From Sphaerolaimus hirsutus (lineage: Eukaryota > Nematoda > Chromadorea > Monhysterida > Sphaerolaimidae), in NCBI GenBank assembly GCA_964036195.1, contig OZ038460.1, positions 1,553,504 to 1,617,503 of the forward strand: a DNA stretch of 64,000 nt, read 5' to 3'. The notes below the pieces were generated by a model. It was given only the letters and a program-made list of their open reading frames with translations, was not told the origin of the DNA and searched no databases. Positions within the stretch are counted from its first letter, which is position 1. Each line of letters starts with the position of its first letter. Shown here piece by piece: positions 10,929-22,800 of this stretch. The position numbers and the translations under genes were made by a program.

Positions 10929-11369
10929 TTTACGATGTACGCACTTTCACAAAAAAATACTTAAGAAGCAAACGGCGGGGTCGAGTACAGCCAACATTAG
11001 TTTCGTGAAATCCGATTTTTTTAAAAAATAATTTGTATTTATTAATGATGATGACTGATGAAGTGTTTTATTCAGAAAAAATGCATAACAATGCGTAACT
11101 GTGGAGTATACAAACAAATACACTTCAATATTGTTCTGGACTTCGTATTTTTAGGTGCAGCTGCAAAAATTTCTCCAACAAAATGAATCGGGCTGTCCGA
11201 GAAAAAAACACTACAAACCCGCATGAAAAATGACAGTTTTAATGCAAAAAGCTTCGTGTTTTTGTGGCAGTAGCCGAGTGGAAGCCGCATTTCACACGGT
11301 GCGGCAGAGTGAATAATGCTGCGAAACCTACTCAATGCATTGCACAGGAAATGCCACTGGTTATCTATT

Positions 11370-11590
11370 GGCGGTGCACACACTAGTTTACCAACGGTAA
11401 ACTGAGAATTTGGTAAACTCAGTTTTCAGCTTCTGAGCGCATCTGAGTTTACCGGAATGAGCTATTCGTTAACTACAGTTGACGGAGATTAAAAATCACA
11501 CATTCCGGTAAACTCAGATGCGCTCAGAAGCTGAAAAATGAGTTTACCAAATTCTCAGTTTAACGTTGGTAAACTAGTGTGTGCAGCGCC
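11370..11590. mobile_element. Foldback MITE with CACACACTAGTTTACC ends and conserved centre
   Basis: Inverted arms of about 85 nt begin GGCGGTGCACACACTAG and end with the complement of GGCGCTGCACACACTAG. Inner arm sequence is made of GGTAAACTCAG repeats. The unpaired centre TACAGTTGACGGAGATTA recurs in other elements near 48,325 and, in part, near 6372 and 37,005, although the arms there differ. Confidence 0.65.
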
Positions 11591-11671
11591 ATAAAAAACG
11601 CACTGTAAATAGTGTGCGGTTGGGAAATTATAAAAATTGCACACAAAAAATGCGAAATACTTTATGAATTA

Positions 11672-12135
11672 CCGTATTACCTCCAATATAAGGCATCCCT
11701 CTAATATAAGGTACCCTCTAATATAAGGTATAACTTTTGGCTATTTTGAACGCGATGAAATAAATATAAGGTACCCTCTAATATAAGGCATACCTCTAAT
11801 ATAATATAGCTGGCTGCATGCCAAAACGTGCAAAATCATAACAACGGTCGCCAAACATGGCGGAAAATGATGAAAATGGTGCCGAAGGGCACTGCGATAA
11901 CTCTTCGTCGACTTCTGCCATTTTTAGCGATACTGTACTACCTATTTCGTACATTCCAAATTGAAAAAAATTAATTGTATCGTTGTTCACTGTTGGTAAA
12001 ATTTCTTTAAAATCTGGTGAAAATAATTGAAGGTACCCTCTAATATAAGGTACCCTCTAATATAAGGCATAACTTTTGGCTCGAAAAATCTGACGAAAAC
12101 AATATAAGGTATACCTTATATTAGAGGTAATACGG
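11672..12135. mobile_element. TA-flanked CCGTATT element with CTAATATAAGG core
   Basis: Ends CCGTATTACCTCCAATA and the complement, bounded by TA. The subterminal parts are four to five copies of CTCTAATATAAGGTACC per side in inverted orientation. The middle (about 11,800-12,020) is unique sequence with no gene I recognise. Confidence 0.65.
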
Positions 12136-12204
12136 TATATGCGATTATATTCGATTATATTTATAGATTTTGTCATACATATTTTATTATTGAATTATGT
12201 TTTA

Positions 12205-12637
12205 CCGTATTACCTCGAAATACCCCCATGGGGGTTTATTATTTCGCCAGCAAAATTTGAGGGGGGGTTTATTCGAGGGGGGGGGTTATTCGAGGGGGTT
12301 TTTATTATTTCGTCAGAAATTTTCGTAAGGATCGTAGTAAATAGTAGGCATTTGCGTACCCAAAATAGGTAATAAATGTGTCCAAACAGGATATATTTGG
12401 ACATAAAAACGTAGATAACTACACAAACTACTCTATGTGTGGCTGCAATGCAAATTAACAGTAATATACATCATGTACATTGCGTACATGACGTATTTAT
12501 TATGTACATAACGTACATCATTCCGAAGGGGGGGTATTTCGAGGGGGGGTTTATTATTTCCCCAGCCCATTTTGAGGGGGGTTAATTCGAGGGAGGGGGG
12601 GGTTAATTCAAGGGGGGGATAATTCGAGGTAATACGG
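12205..12637. mobile_element. TA-flanked CCGTATT element with CTCGAATAACCCCC core
   Basis: Same ends as the copy at 7766-8196 (CCGTATTACCTCGAAATA and inverse, TA on both sides). The subterminal C/G-rich repeats are inverted between halves; the middle third is AT-rich with repeated ACGTAC and CATGTAC motifs. Confidence 0.7.
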
Positions 12638-12789
12638 TATATAAATTTCTTATAGACAAAACAATGGATAGTGCCATTGACAATGATATATAGATACGTG
12701 TTCAAAAATCTGTTTATATCTACGAAATTCACTATCATCTGAAGTTCCAAAAGGGAGTTTTTTCTCATTACTTTTATTTCTAAACTATA

Positions 12790-13260
12790 GATGTATACCT
12801 AGATACATCATAATTTACAATTCATTTATCAACTCAGAAAAGAACATAAAAATAACTTTGTTTCAGTTTTCAAAAAAGTATTTTATTTGAGTAAATATAG
12901 ATATTTCCCTAAATATTTTCACTGAATAATTCATAAATTTTTTCAAAATTCCGGTTATAAATAGAGCAAACAAAAACGGTTCAATTTTACTCTCCACTCT
13001 TCTCTACACTATTCAACGCACAGATTTCTATGCTTCACATCAATCAAAACAACATTCCGCTTCCTATGCTAATTCGAATGGCAGGAAAAACATAAATACA
13101 TACAGAAAGGTCAGGCATTTTTTACGCACCCCTCTACGCCTATAGCCTCCAATAAATCAGAAAACGTTGTTGAAACGTGTAATGTAAAAAAGTCACAAAT
13201 AGTGATGTAAAAGGTCCATGGAGCTGGCGCCATGGCACTTTTGTCGGGGCAGGCCTGATA
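12790..13260. other. AT-rich stretch with no gene seen
   Basis: No codon-like GC-rich block, splice-flanked exon or RNA motif was found. Only short AT runs and a fragment of GGCGCC-type sequence near 13,222-13,240 are visible. Confidence 0.4.
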
Positions 13261-13440
13261 CGTACATCTGCCCGTTACGCACATTTGCCCGTTTTTTACA
13301 CTTGACACTTTTTCAAGTGGTTTTCAGATATGAGTGAAGTGAAAAAAGTTCACTAATGTCATTGCGCAACTTTTTTTCACTTTACTCATATCTGAAAATC
13401 ACTTGAAAAAGTGTCAAGTGAAAAAACGGGCAAATGTGCG
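13260..13440. repeat. Small perfect-armed foldback
   Basis: Arms of about 70 nt containing TACGCACATTTGCCCG, GACACTTTTTCAAGTG and CAGATATGAGTGAAG are repeated in inverse order after a loop near 13,350. The pairing is close to complete, so the sequence can form a long hairpin. Its ends are not clear enough to assign a family. Confidence 0.55.
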
Positions 13441-13672
13441 TAACGGGCAGATGTGCGTATCAGTGCACCCCCCTTTTGTCGGCTGGCTGGCGTCGTACTG
13501 ATATAGCCTTATCGCAATTTTGGCGTTATAGCTCGGTGGCGCCTGGTGCCAAAAAATGTGCTGCTCGTGCCAGAATAAAAAGAACCATAGCACTTTTTTG
13601 TCATTGACTGTGAAGCCATTGGCCATACACGCACTGGTTGACAAGGACGCCAAATGTCAACTGGTTCACCTC

Positions 13673-13825
13673 GTGCCAATCCCAGACCCTGTAAAATGTA
13701 AAATGTCATGAAAAGTGTCAAGTCATGTCAAATGCCCTGTAATACCCGGGAATTTTACATGACTTTTGACACTTTGCATGACATTTGACATTTTACAGGC
13801 ACTTTAAAGGGTCTGGGAGTTCCTC
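13673..13825. mobile_element. PIF/Harbinger-like foldback MITE (TGACATTTTAC core)
   Basis: Left end GTGCCAATCCCAGACCC, right end the complement of GAGGAACTCCCAGACCC followed by CTG (CTC precedes the left end). The arms pair as CCTGTAAAATGTCATG with CATGACATTTTACAGG. Same family as the element that forms the intron at 57,811-57,976. Confidence 0.6.
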
Positions 13826-13887
13826 CTGGTCAACCAATTCAAAACTTGCTGGCGGATAAAATTACGCAGTATTGTACACACATATTA

Positions 13888-14052
13888 CCGTATTTCTTCT
13901 AATAGGATGGCGGGTCTCTAATAGAAGGGCGTTTCTAATAGAAAGTACACTTTTTCAACTATATTTGGGCCACGAAATAAATAAAAGGGTAGAAGGTACT
14001 CAAAGTACTCCAATAGAAGGTACTCACAGTGCTGCAATTGTGCCAAATACGG
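13888..14052. mobile_element. TA-flanked CCGTATT element with CTAATAGAAGG core
   Basis: Starts CCGTATTTCTTCTAATAG and ends AAATACGG with TA on both sides. CTAATAGAAGG-type repeats occur in the left part. A diminutive cousin of 81 bp lies at 34,324-34,404. Confidence 0.5.
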
Positions 14053-14640
14053 TAGGTACTTCATGCTGGCATTGTATTTTCAAACATTGCACAATGCACA
14101 TACGGCAATATTTTTTCAACACTACAGCTTCATTTTGTAGTAGTTTATTGAACTTAAGACTTGTAGTAAGTTCAATCAACTATCTGCGACATGATTAAAC
14201 ACTTTGAATTTGAATGTTGTTCGTAGGCCAGTGAGCAAGGTTCGAATTGAATGGGAACCAATTTGAAACATCTGGTGTCCTTGTCAACCAGCATTGGCGC
14301 TTTTGCCTATTGAAGTTGGGCCACTTTTTACACCACTAGTCGCAAACAAACCATCATGATGCAAATGCAAGTCCGGCACCGGTAGCAAATGCCTTTCATT
14401 TCCATCGCTTTCGTGCAATGTCAATTTAGCCGCGCAACTCTGGTTGACAATCACCGCTAATCTGTTGATTCTAGCCTCGATCCTGCTCAATTTCGAGTTG
14501 ACACTTTGCGTCTCTTGTGTAACGTCGGTGCCTAAGACGGCAGCCTGGGTCCTATTCCAAACCATGTTAGATGACCAGAAGAAGTGTTGATTATCGAGAG
14601 AAGTTGTCAATTGAATGTCTGTTGACTTGACAATATCGAC

Positions 14641-14877
14641 GCGCCAATTCCAGAATGTGTAAAATGCCATGCAAAATGTCTAAAGTTATGTTAAATGCCC
14701 CGCAAAATGGCAAACGTCCAGTAAAATAATATAAAATGGAATTTGACATTTGACAAGGTATTGTGCATGACTTCAGACTACTTGCGTGACATTTGACACT
14801 TTCCAGGGCATTTCACATGACTTTAGACACTTTGCATGACAGGGCATTTCACAAGGTCTGGGAGTGGCAGTGGCACC
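14641..14877. mobile_element. PIF/Harbinger-like foldback MITE, diverged
   Basis: Left end GCGCCAATTCCAGAATG and right end the complement of GTGCCACTGCCACTCCC. Arms with TAAAATGCCATGCAAAATG and its inverse. Belongs to the CCAGACCCTG subfamily but no exact flanking duplication is visible. Confidence 0.45.
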
Positions 14878-15255
14878 CAGCCTGTAATTTGCAACTTTAT
14901 CGATTCACAACACTTTTTTCACGAGTTGACAGGATTTGGAATAGGCCCCTGGTCGCAGAGCAGCGCCAACTGGTTGAGTAGCAAAACCAGGTGCGTATTG
15001 CAATATTGCAATGCACCACTGTGGTTTGTGTTTGTGGCTGTACTCAATAAGTTAGAAGTGGCTAGATTCAATGTTTTTAGCTTGTCTTCTGATTCTGACA
15101 TAGTGGTTTTTTTAGGTCTGAAATTAGGATTTTTTAGTTAACAATTTTTGTCAAGTTGTGAAATTGTTTTATAAGTATAACAACACAATGAAAAATAACA
15201 TCCATTAAAAATGAGAAAATGATAACTCAATCTTTGTCTGACCCATAGTCATGTA

Positions 15256-15500
15256 CCGTATTTCCTCGAAATACCCCCCTCAAAATGGGCACTATGTATT
15301 TGTGGTCCGGGAAATGCATAACAGACGTTCAAAACACTTACTGTGTTATGTTAGAACATCGTTTATACCATCTACATCCTTATATGTAAAAGGCTGTAAA
15401 AACTTATAAATGGTGGTTATTGTTGCATTTTTCACCTTTTTCCCTCAAAATTTTCACTCTGAAAAAATAAACCCCCGGGGGGTAATTCGAGGAAATACGG
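15256..15500. mobile_element. TA-flanked CCGTATT element
   Basis: Ends CCGTATTTCCTCGAAATA and TCGAGGAAATACGG with TA on both sides. The interior is mostly unique AT-rich sequence; only about 40 nt at each end are palindromic. Confidence 0.65.
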
Positions 15501-16179
15501 TAGATAGATGATGCAAAAACAGTAGCAGCTAAATCTTGATGACATTCTCACTATTCACAAAATGATGGCACAAAGGACAATTTTTTCATGCATAAAAACG
15601 GCATGGTTTAGAAAAAAATCGAAATGGGAGCAAACCAATACACAAAGGTAATTTCCAAGCAAACATGTCGGAAATTTTTTCGTTATTGTAGTCAAATTGT
15701 GCAGAATGGGGCTTGGAATCTAGCCAATAAATAGCACTCAACCAGATGTGGGGAAGCCTCACTCACGCATTTACGATTATTGCTTCTCAAAATGGAATTC
15801 AGCGATTCAGATTTTGATTTTTCAAAGTGCATCCACGCTGAATTGCGGTGGCGGTCTATTTATATTCCACATAAATGAACATATTTATTTGTTCAGATAA
15901 ATATTGCAGACATCTGGGGCCAACCCCAGATCCTGTGAAATGTCAAATGTCATACAAGGTGTCAAACCTCATGTGAAATGCCCTGTAAAAAGCCAAAACA
16001 TTTTACCTACCTACACGACTTCACAGTTGTTAAAATGTATTTACATTTACTCGAAAATACATATACTCAAGTATTTTGTAAATACATATACTTTAAAAAA
16101 GTACCTGTACTCACCTATATCCGAAAAGTACACGAGTACAGAAAATGTATTTTTTGTTGCTAAAATCGCAATTTTTAAT

Positions 16180-17290
16180 TGCTAAAATAAGAAAATCTTG
16201 AAGAAATCATACCATTTAAAATTTTTTTCTAAATTATCATACAAAAAAGAGAAACTTAATCAGTTTACAACCTGCTATTTATATCCACAACTTAACTACT
16301 CATTGGGGTATCAATATTTGTATCTATTTTCGTAGACAATTTTTGTGTTTAGAACACGCAGATATAATGTCTGATCCTAGAACTATAATCAGACCGTGTT
16401 AAACGTTTTCGGCTATCACAAAGGTCCTTCAAATCAAAATGTCGCCATCGAAATTAGATCGCATAAAGATGAATAAATTCAACTGGCCGAAAAATGTGCA
16501 GATGTTTGAAAACAGCGGGATGCCATTATTAATTTAAAATGTGATTTTTTTGCACAAAATGTTTAGCGCGTTGAAAATATGGAATCGGCTATAAATATCT
16601 AACCTTAGAACCTGCCTGATTTTCGATACGATAATGACTAATTTTGTGGAGATTCACACCTGAGATAAGCGACTACCGTAAAGTATGGAATATAAATGCG
16701 CCGGGGAAGTTTTCGTTTCTGCGAGCTTTTCAAGAAGGGTTCATTTTTTTGTTCCAATGTTTGGCAACATTAAGCATCAATTTTGTTCTGTCGGTTGTTA
16801 TGTATGTTTTTAAATGAAATATTTTAGATGGGGGTTATTCAAACAGGCTTTACAATGCATGTAATTTAATCATTCTGATGGGGGGCTTATTCAGGCATAT
16901 GCTGCACTTTAAAATCAGATCAGTATCTTGTTTTCTTAAAGATGGACCTTTTTTGTGCAGTATTTTTGTAAAAAGTTTGTAATGAATTCAATCAATCAAT
17001 TAATACTATTGGTACTTTGGGTACTTTGGGTACTTTCATATTTTACACGTAAAATAAGGGAATGCTTATGAAAATCACGCACGTCCTGAATTCAAAAGGA
17101 AATATCACTAAAGAATGAATGATATTCGCATTAAACAATTCGCATTCGCAATGAAAGAAAATTTACATAAGAAAAAAATCGCATGTGAAAAACTGTTGTC
17201 AGCGTAAAAAGCAATTTTAAGCAGTAAACGTGCAGGTGCAAAACTTACGCATCCAATAAATATGAACAGTACAGCTGCATACCGTAAAGC
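16180..17290. other. Intergenic sequence without a recognised gene
   Basis: AT-rich. The first part follows a truncated copy of the GTTGTTAAAA hAT-like family (about 16,025-16,170) that has lost its right half. No exon-like block or RNA gene was recognised. Confidence 0.4.
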
Positions 17291-17292
17291 AG

Positions 17293-18498
17293 GGTCCAAT
17301 TCCGACATTGGCAAGTGACAAGACAAGTGTCAAAAAGTTGCGAATTGCTTGTCAAATGTCGACCAACGTACATGTAGCAATGTTCTAATTTTCACTGTAT
17401 TTAGGTAAATAAATATTTTACGAGGAATTTCTTGATACTAAACCAGGCAACTATTGCGCAAATGGACAAGTAACAAAAAGTGGTGTTAAGTTATGTGACA
17501 TTTAAAATGTTAGAGACAAGTAAATTGTGAAATGAAGACTCTATACTTATAAATTGACCTGCCACTTGACCTACCACTTGTCACTTGACTAACCACTTGT
17601 CAGTTGACCTACCACTTGTCAGTTGAACTACCACCTGTCACTTGATCTACCACTTGTGACTTGATCTACCACTTGTCAGTTGACCTACTGCTTTTCAGTT
17701 GAACTACCACCTGTCACTTGATCTACCACTTGTCACTTGATCTACCACTTGTCACTTGACTAACCACTTGTCAGTTGACCTACCACTTGTCAGTTGAACT
17801 ACCACCTGTCACTTGATCTACCACTTGTGACTTGATCTACCACTTGTCAGTTGACCTACCACTTGTCAGTTGAACTACCACCTGTCACTTTATCTACTAC
17901 TTGTCACTTGATCTACCACTTGTCACTTGACTAACCACTTGTCAGTTGACCTACCACTTGTCAGTTGAACTACCACCTGTCACTTTATCTACTACTTGTC
18001 ACTTGATCTACCACTTGTCACTTGACTAACCACTTGTCAGTTGACCTACCACTTGTCAGTTGAACTACCACCTGTCACTTTATCTACTACTTGTCACTTG
18101 ATCTACCACTTGTCACTTGACTAACCACTTGTCAGTTGACCTACCACTTGTCAGTTGAACTACCACCTGTCACTTTATCTACTACTTGTCACTTGATCTA
18201 CCACTTGTCACTTGACTAACCACTTGTCAGTTGACCTACCACTTGTCAGTTGAACTACCACCTGTCACTTTATCTACTACTTGTCACTTGATCTACCACT
18301 TGTCACTTGACTAACCACTTGTCACGTGAACTACCACCTGTCACTTGAACTACAACTTGTCACTTGATCTACCACTTGTCAGTTTACCTACCGCTTGTCA
18401 CTTGATCTACCACTTGTAACTTGATCTACCACTTGTCACTCGACTTTGCCACATACCACCTGTTTGTCACTTGACAACTAGGTATTAGGAATTGGCTC
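17293..18498. mobile_element. PIF/Harbinger-like element filled with a 95-bp higher-order repeat
   Basis: Ends GGTCCAATTCCGA and the complement of GAGCCAATTCCTA, each flanked by CAG (17,290-17,292 and 18,499-18,501), so a 3-bp CWG duplication is present. Between them is a satellite-like array: 23-24 bp monomers of the form CTACCACTTGTCACTTGA, organised into a 95-bp unit whose copies start near 17,931, 18,026, 18,121, 18,216 and 18,311, with less regular monomers outside. The left arm has short inverse motifs (CAAGTGACAAG), so the array is an expanded subterminal repeat of one arm. Confidence 0.65.
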
Positions 18499-18501
18499 CA
18501 G

Positions 18502-19883
18502 TGCAACAAATAGAGGCCAATGAATCTTACAGTCGAAATTTTTACATTTGGCCAATTTAATGCTCAAATCTAGCGACAGGTGCAGCAGGTGTTCACTTGT
18601 CGCATGTGGAGTACACATTGGAATTTATGGTTTATTGTTTTATGGTATTTATCGCATTAGGTACCCTGAATTGAAGTCTACTTCGAGTGTTTCTTTTTGG
18701 TACATAGAAATTGAATTTAAGTTCGAATGTTTCAACCAATAAACCAAAAATAACCATCAAATCACCGGGGGACAGTGATCTTAAATCTTTTTGGCAGGAA
18801 ATATAATCATTATCCCGACAACTTTTGTCGGGCATCCCGATTCCATTCGACTCCTATTCGTGACGTTGCTGCAAATATTTAGGGATTTTTTTGCATTGAG
18901 TTCAGTTTCACGGGACTTTTATGGATTTACGAAAAAATAAATCGGAAAACGTGTCGGGCAAACAGATTTCATCAATGGACACTTCCAGGATTGATATTTT
19001 GCAGGATGGTTTCCACTCGAAAACTAGCTACAGAGAGGGCAAAAAATGGGTGCTTGGAAAGTATAATCAAAATGACATCAAAAATAAAAGTAAAATAAAG
19101 TTCTATATAAAATGTTACGTTTGTAAACTGTTCATGTTCTTGAAATCTTAGCCCTTCATAAATTTTTTCAAACTTTGACAAATGCGCGAATAAATAGCAT
19201 ATCCGGGCAACGAACAACATCCCAAAAACTTCCCCAAACCCCCAACAAAGTGCGCAGCGAACGCCCAAAACCCACACAAACCTAACACACACCCAAAAAA
19301 TTAAGCCCCGCCCCATGCAAAGGGAGGGCAATGGGTAACAAATTGAGTTGGGGCAGACCCATAGAGCCGGTGGTGCGGCCCTCGGCACGAGATATTGTCC
19401 ATACTGATAAGGTTGACGTTTGATGATGTCATATTTCGTTGTTTTTACTTGAAATGGGTGTTTTTTGTGAACTGAATTTAATGAGCGACAAATCTGAATT
19501 GAACTTTGAATTTCAAAGCATTTTAGCTGAAATTAATTTGAAGGTATTTTACAATGAAATCTGTGTATTATAACAGAGGTACCAAAAAGCGGTCAAATGA
19601 CAAGTGAACTTATATTTTAACGTGTACTTTACCTGTCACTTGAATTACCACTTAAGTTGTCACTTGAATAAATGCTCTATTCTCGACACTTTACATTACC
19701 ACTTTTAATTCACTTTCACTTAGTGCCGTGAAACTGACCAAAGACACCCCATCCCCCCCCACTCCGCTTTGCCTCACACTTCAAATATCTATAAAAACGC
19801 CACGAAAATGGCGCCAGCGCCACGGGGCGCCATTCTCCCAAGTCCCAGTGCAAACCCCACATATTGATCACACGGATTTCTAG
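18502..19883. other. Sequence upstream of the kinase exons, no firm exon
   Basis: The first exon and promoter of the kinase should lie here or further left, because the exon at 19,884 opens mid-protein. An open frame at 18,921-19,151 starts with Met and is Lys/Asn-rich, but AT content and lack of a phase-matched donor make it doubtful. Around 19,690-19,880 the sequence is C-rich with a GGCGCC-type fragment (19,810-19,835). Confidence 0.35.
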
Positions 19884-22800
19884 GGCGGCGAGACCAGCGG
19901 CGGCGACAACGTGGGTAGTTGGAAGCTGGTGGAGAATCTCGGCGCCGGCGCCTTTGGGGAGGTTCATTTGGTGGAACATGAGGATGATGGCTTCCCTGCT
20001 GTCATCAAGGTACTTTGTTGTTAAAACGTATTTACGTCTACTCGAAAAATACCTATACTTGAGTACTGGGTAAATACGTTTACGTTTCCTCATAAAAGTA
20101 CCTGTACTTACATCACTACGGCATAGTTGTTAAAACGTATTTACGTTTACTCGACAAATACGGATACTCGAGTACTGCGTAAATACGTTTACGTTTCCTC
20201 CCGAAAAATATACCGGAACTCACTTACTCGCGTACTTTTTGAAAGTACGCGAGTACAGAAAACGTATTTCAAACAGGTTTTTTTAAAGGGCTTTTTAAAG
20301 GCATAACGGAACCAAAGGGTGAGAAAAACGTAAAATATGGACAAAATAGCATAAAAATAGGCAAAAGCACATGGATGAAAGTGAATTTGATGGTGAAAAA
20401 GTTCAAAAAGTAGTGATTTTGAGCGAAAATTTAGGCAAAATTTCTCAAAAATACCCACTTTTACGTTTTCCGGGGACAAAAGTACCTAATTTACTCACGT
20501 TTACTCATGAGTAAAAGTAGAAAATAAATACTTTACGTTTTCTGTACGCACGTGTGAGTAAAAAATCAATACTTAACGTTTACGTTTACTTTTGAAAAAG
20601 ATCGGTACTTTCAACAACTCTGCACTACGGTCCTATCAAGCAACATAATATGGTTCTACACATTAGTTTGCAGCCAAAATTTCAGAAAGTGATATACTCC
20701 GCGGACGTTATGCTATGAAAGTATTCTGAAATGAAACCCCCCCATCATGACGTCATTATTCCCAACATGGTGGCTGTTTTCGACTCCGCCTTCTTCTTTT
20801 TAAATTTTTTTTGTTGTAAAAGTGCGTTTTTGTAAAAGTGTAAAGTTAGCTTCGTTTGGCCATAAAGTTTCAAGTACATTAGAATGCCAAGTAAATTCCA
20901 CCGATAAATACGGTTTCTTCCATCCACACCTTATTCCTCTACCCTCTACTGAATTACCCCCCCCCCCCCAGTTCTCGTTCGAGGGCGAGTCGAAAGCGCG
21001 CGCGCTCATGTTCGAGGCGGAGGTGCTGCGGCGGCTGCGCGGCAAGGTGCCCAACGTGGTCACGCTGATCGACTCGGGCACGGCCAGCTACATGAACAAG
21101 GAGGTCACCTTCATGGTCATGGAGAAGCTCAACGTCAAGTGGGACGATGTTGGTGAAGGGGGTGGGGGGTTGTGTTTGAGTGAGACCGGTGGTGTAAGAA
21201 GCGCAAGGCACTTTTTGGGTGAGTGCCAGGAACCAATGGTGCTACGCGAAGAAATATGTAGCACCGGGCGCCAAGAAGGCCACCGCGTTTTCTAGGGTCG
21301 CGGCTTCAAGACTTCAAGCATCAATGATTTTTGATCATTTGCACTAGCGTGATGGTACTATTACATCAATTTTGCACCATCGCGCATTTCCCCCTCCACA
21401 TGTGCTAAGCTAATACGCAAGTAGTGATGGAAAAGCGCCAGAAAAAATGGCGCCAGGCGCCAAGGGCGCCATTCGGAAAGTGGGCGCCAAGCGCCAAGGG
21501 CGCCACAGAAAAAGGGCGCCAGGCGCCAAGGGCGCCATGGCGCCATTCAGAAAGTGGGCGCCAGGCGCCACGGAAAGAGGGCGCCAAGCGCCACGGGCGC
21601 CACAGAAAAAGGGCGCCAGGCGCCAAGGGCGCCATGGCGCCATTCAGAAAGTGGGCGCCAGGCGCCACGGAAAGAGGGCGCCAAGCGCCAAGGACGCCAT
21701 GGCGCCATTTGGAAAATAGGGCGCCTGGCGCCAAGGACGCCAGGATAAAAATGTGCCTACAACACCATGCGTGTGCTAAAAATGTTTCTACAGCACCATT
21801 GTACGCGCATTCACGTCTTAATTCGCGTTCTCTAGGATGTAATGAACAAAAACAAGGATAGCAACAACAAAAATTTGAATAAAATCCACATGACGAATTC
21901 AAACGCAATGGAAATTGTCATTTGACAACAATCCATTCATTACAAATAGACTTTCCAAACAATGTTTCCTAATTGCAACGATTTAAATCCGTTTATTTAT
22001 GATTTTGCAAGTTAACGATCCATCATTCTTGTCTTCTGGGGCCAGTTCCGCAAGTAGACAAGTTAAGAGTTAAAAGTTAAGAGTTGAGTTAAAGGTTAAA
22101 AGTTGAGTCAAAAGTTGAGTTAAATGTTAAGAGTTGAGTTAAAGGTTAAAATGTGAGTTAAAAGTTGATTTAAAAGACAAATGGGTCATTCGTTGCAGAA
22201 GCGCGATACGCTGATCTTCAATCATATTTTATCCCCGCACGGCCATTTTGAAACAACGTTCCGCGATTTTTTTTTAGCGATAATTTTTTTGGATACGTTA
22301 TTTTCAAATGTCGTGCATACAACATTGGCAGCATGCCAGCGAACAGCCGTATCAATACCAATTTCACATTTTTATTTGTTTACCATCATATTCCACTTGT
22401 CTCTTAACTCAACTCTTAACTCTTAACTCAACTTTTAACTTTTAACTCAACTCTTAAATTTTAACTTTTCTCTTAAACTTAAACTTTTCTTAACTCGCCA
22501 TTTGTCATTTTACTCAACTCTTAACTTGTCCACTTGCGGAACCGGCACCTGATCCGTCAGACAGATCTGGGGCCAGTTCCGCAAGTGGAAAAGTTAAGAG
22601 TTAAAACTTAAGAGTTGAGTAAAATAACAAATGACAAGTTATGAGTAAAGTTAAGAGTTAAGAGTTGAATAAAACGACAAATGATTTTACTCAACTCTGA
22701 ACTTTCAACTTTACTCTTAACTTATCATTTATCATTTTACTCAACTCTTAACTCTTTACTCTTAACTTTTCTACTTGCGGAACTGGCCCCTGATGAACAG

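Noticed and set aside
17560-18440. CRISPR-like regular array
   Set aside because: Repeats are about 24 bp with no unique spacers, form a 95-bp higher-order unit and lie inside a transposon in an animal genome.
18921-19151. 76-codon plus-strand frame as the first kinase exon
   Set aside because: AT-rich codon use unlike the other exons and no donor with a matching phase to exon 19,884.
21405-21908. Several overlapping long open frames on both strands over the GGCGCC array
   Set aside because: The frames are only products of a short tandem palindrome without stops in any phase (Ala/Pro/Arg repeats); they lie inside a hAT-like element with exact target duplications.
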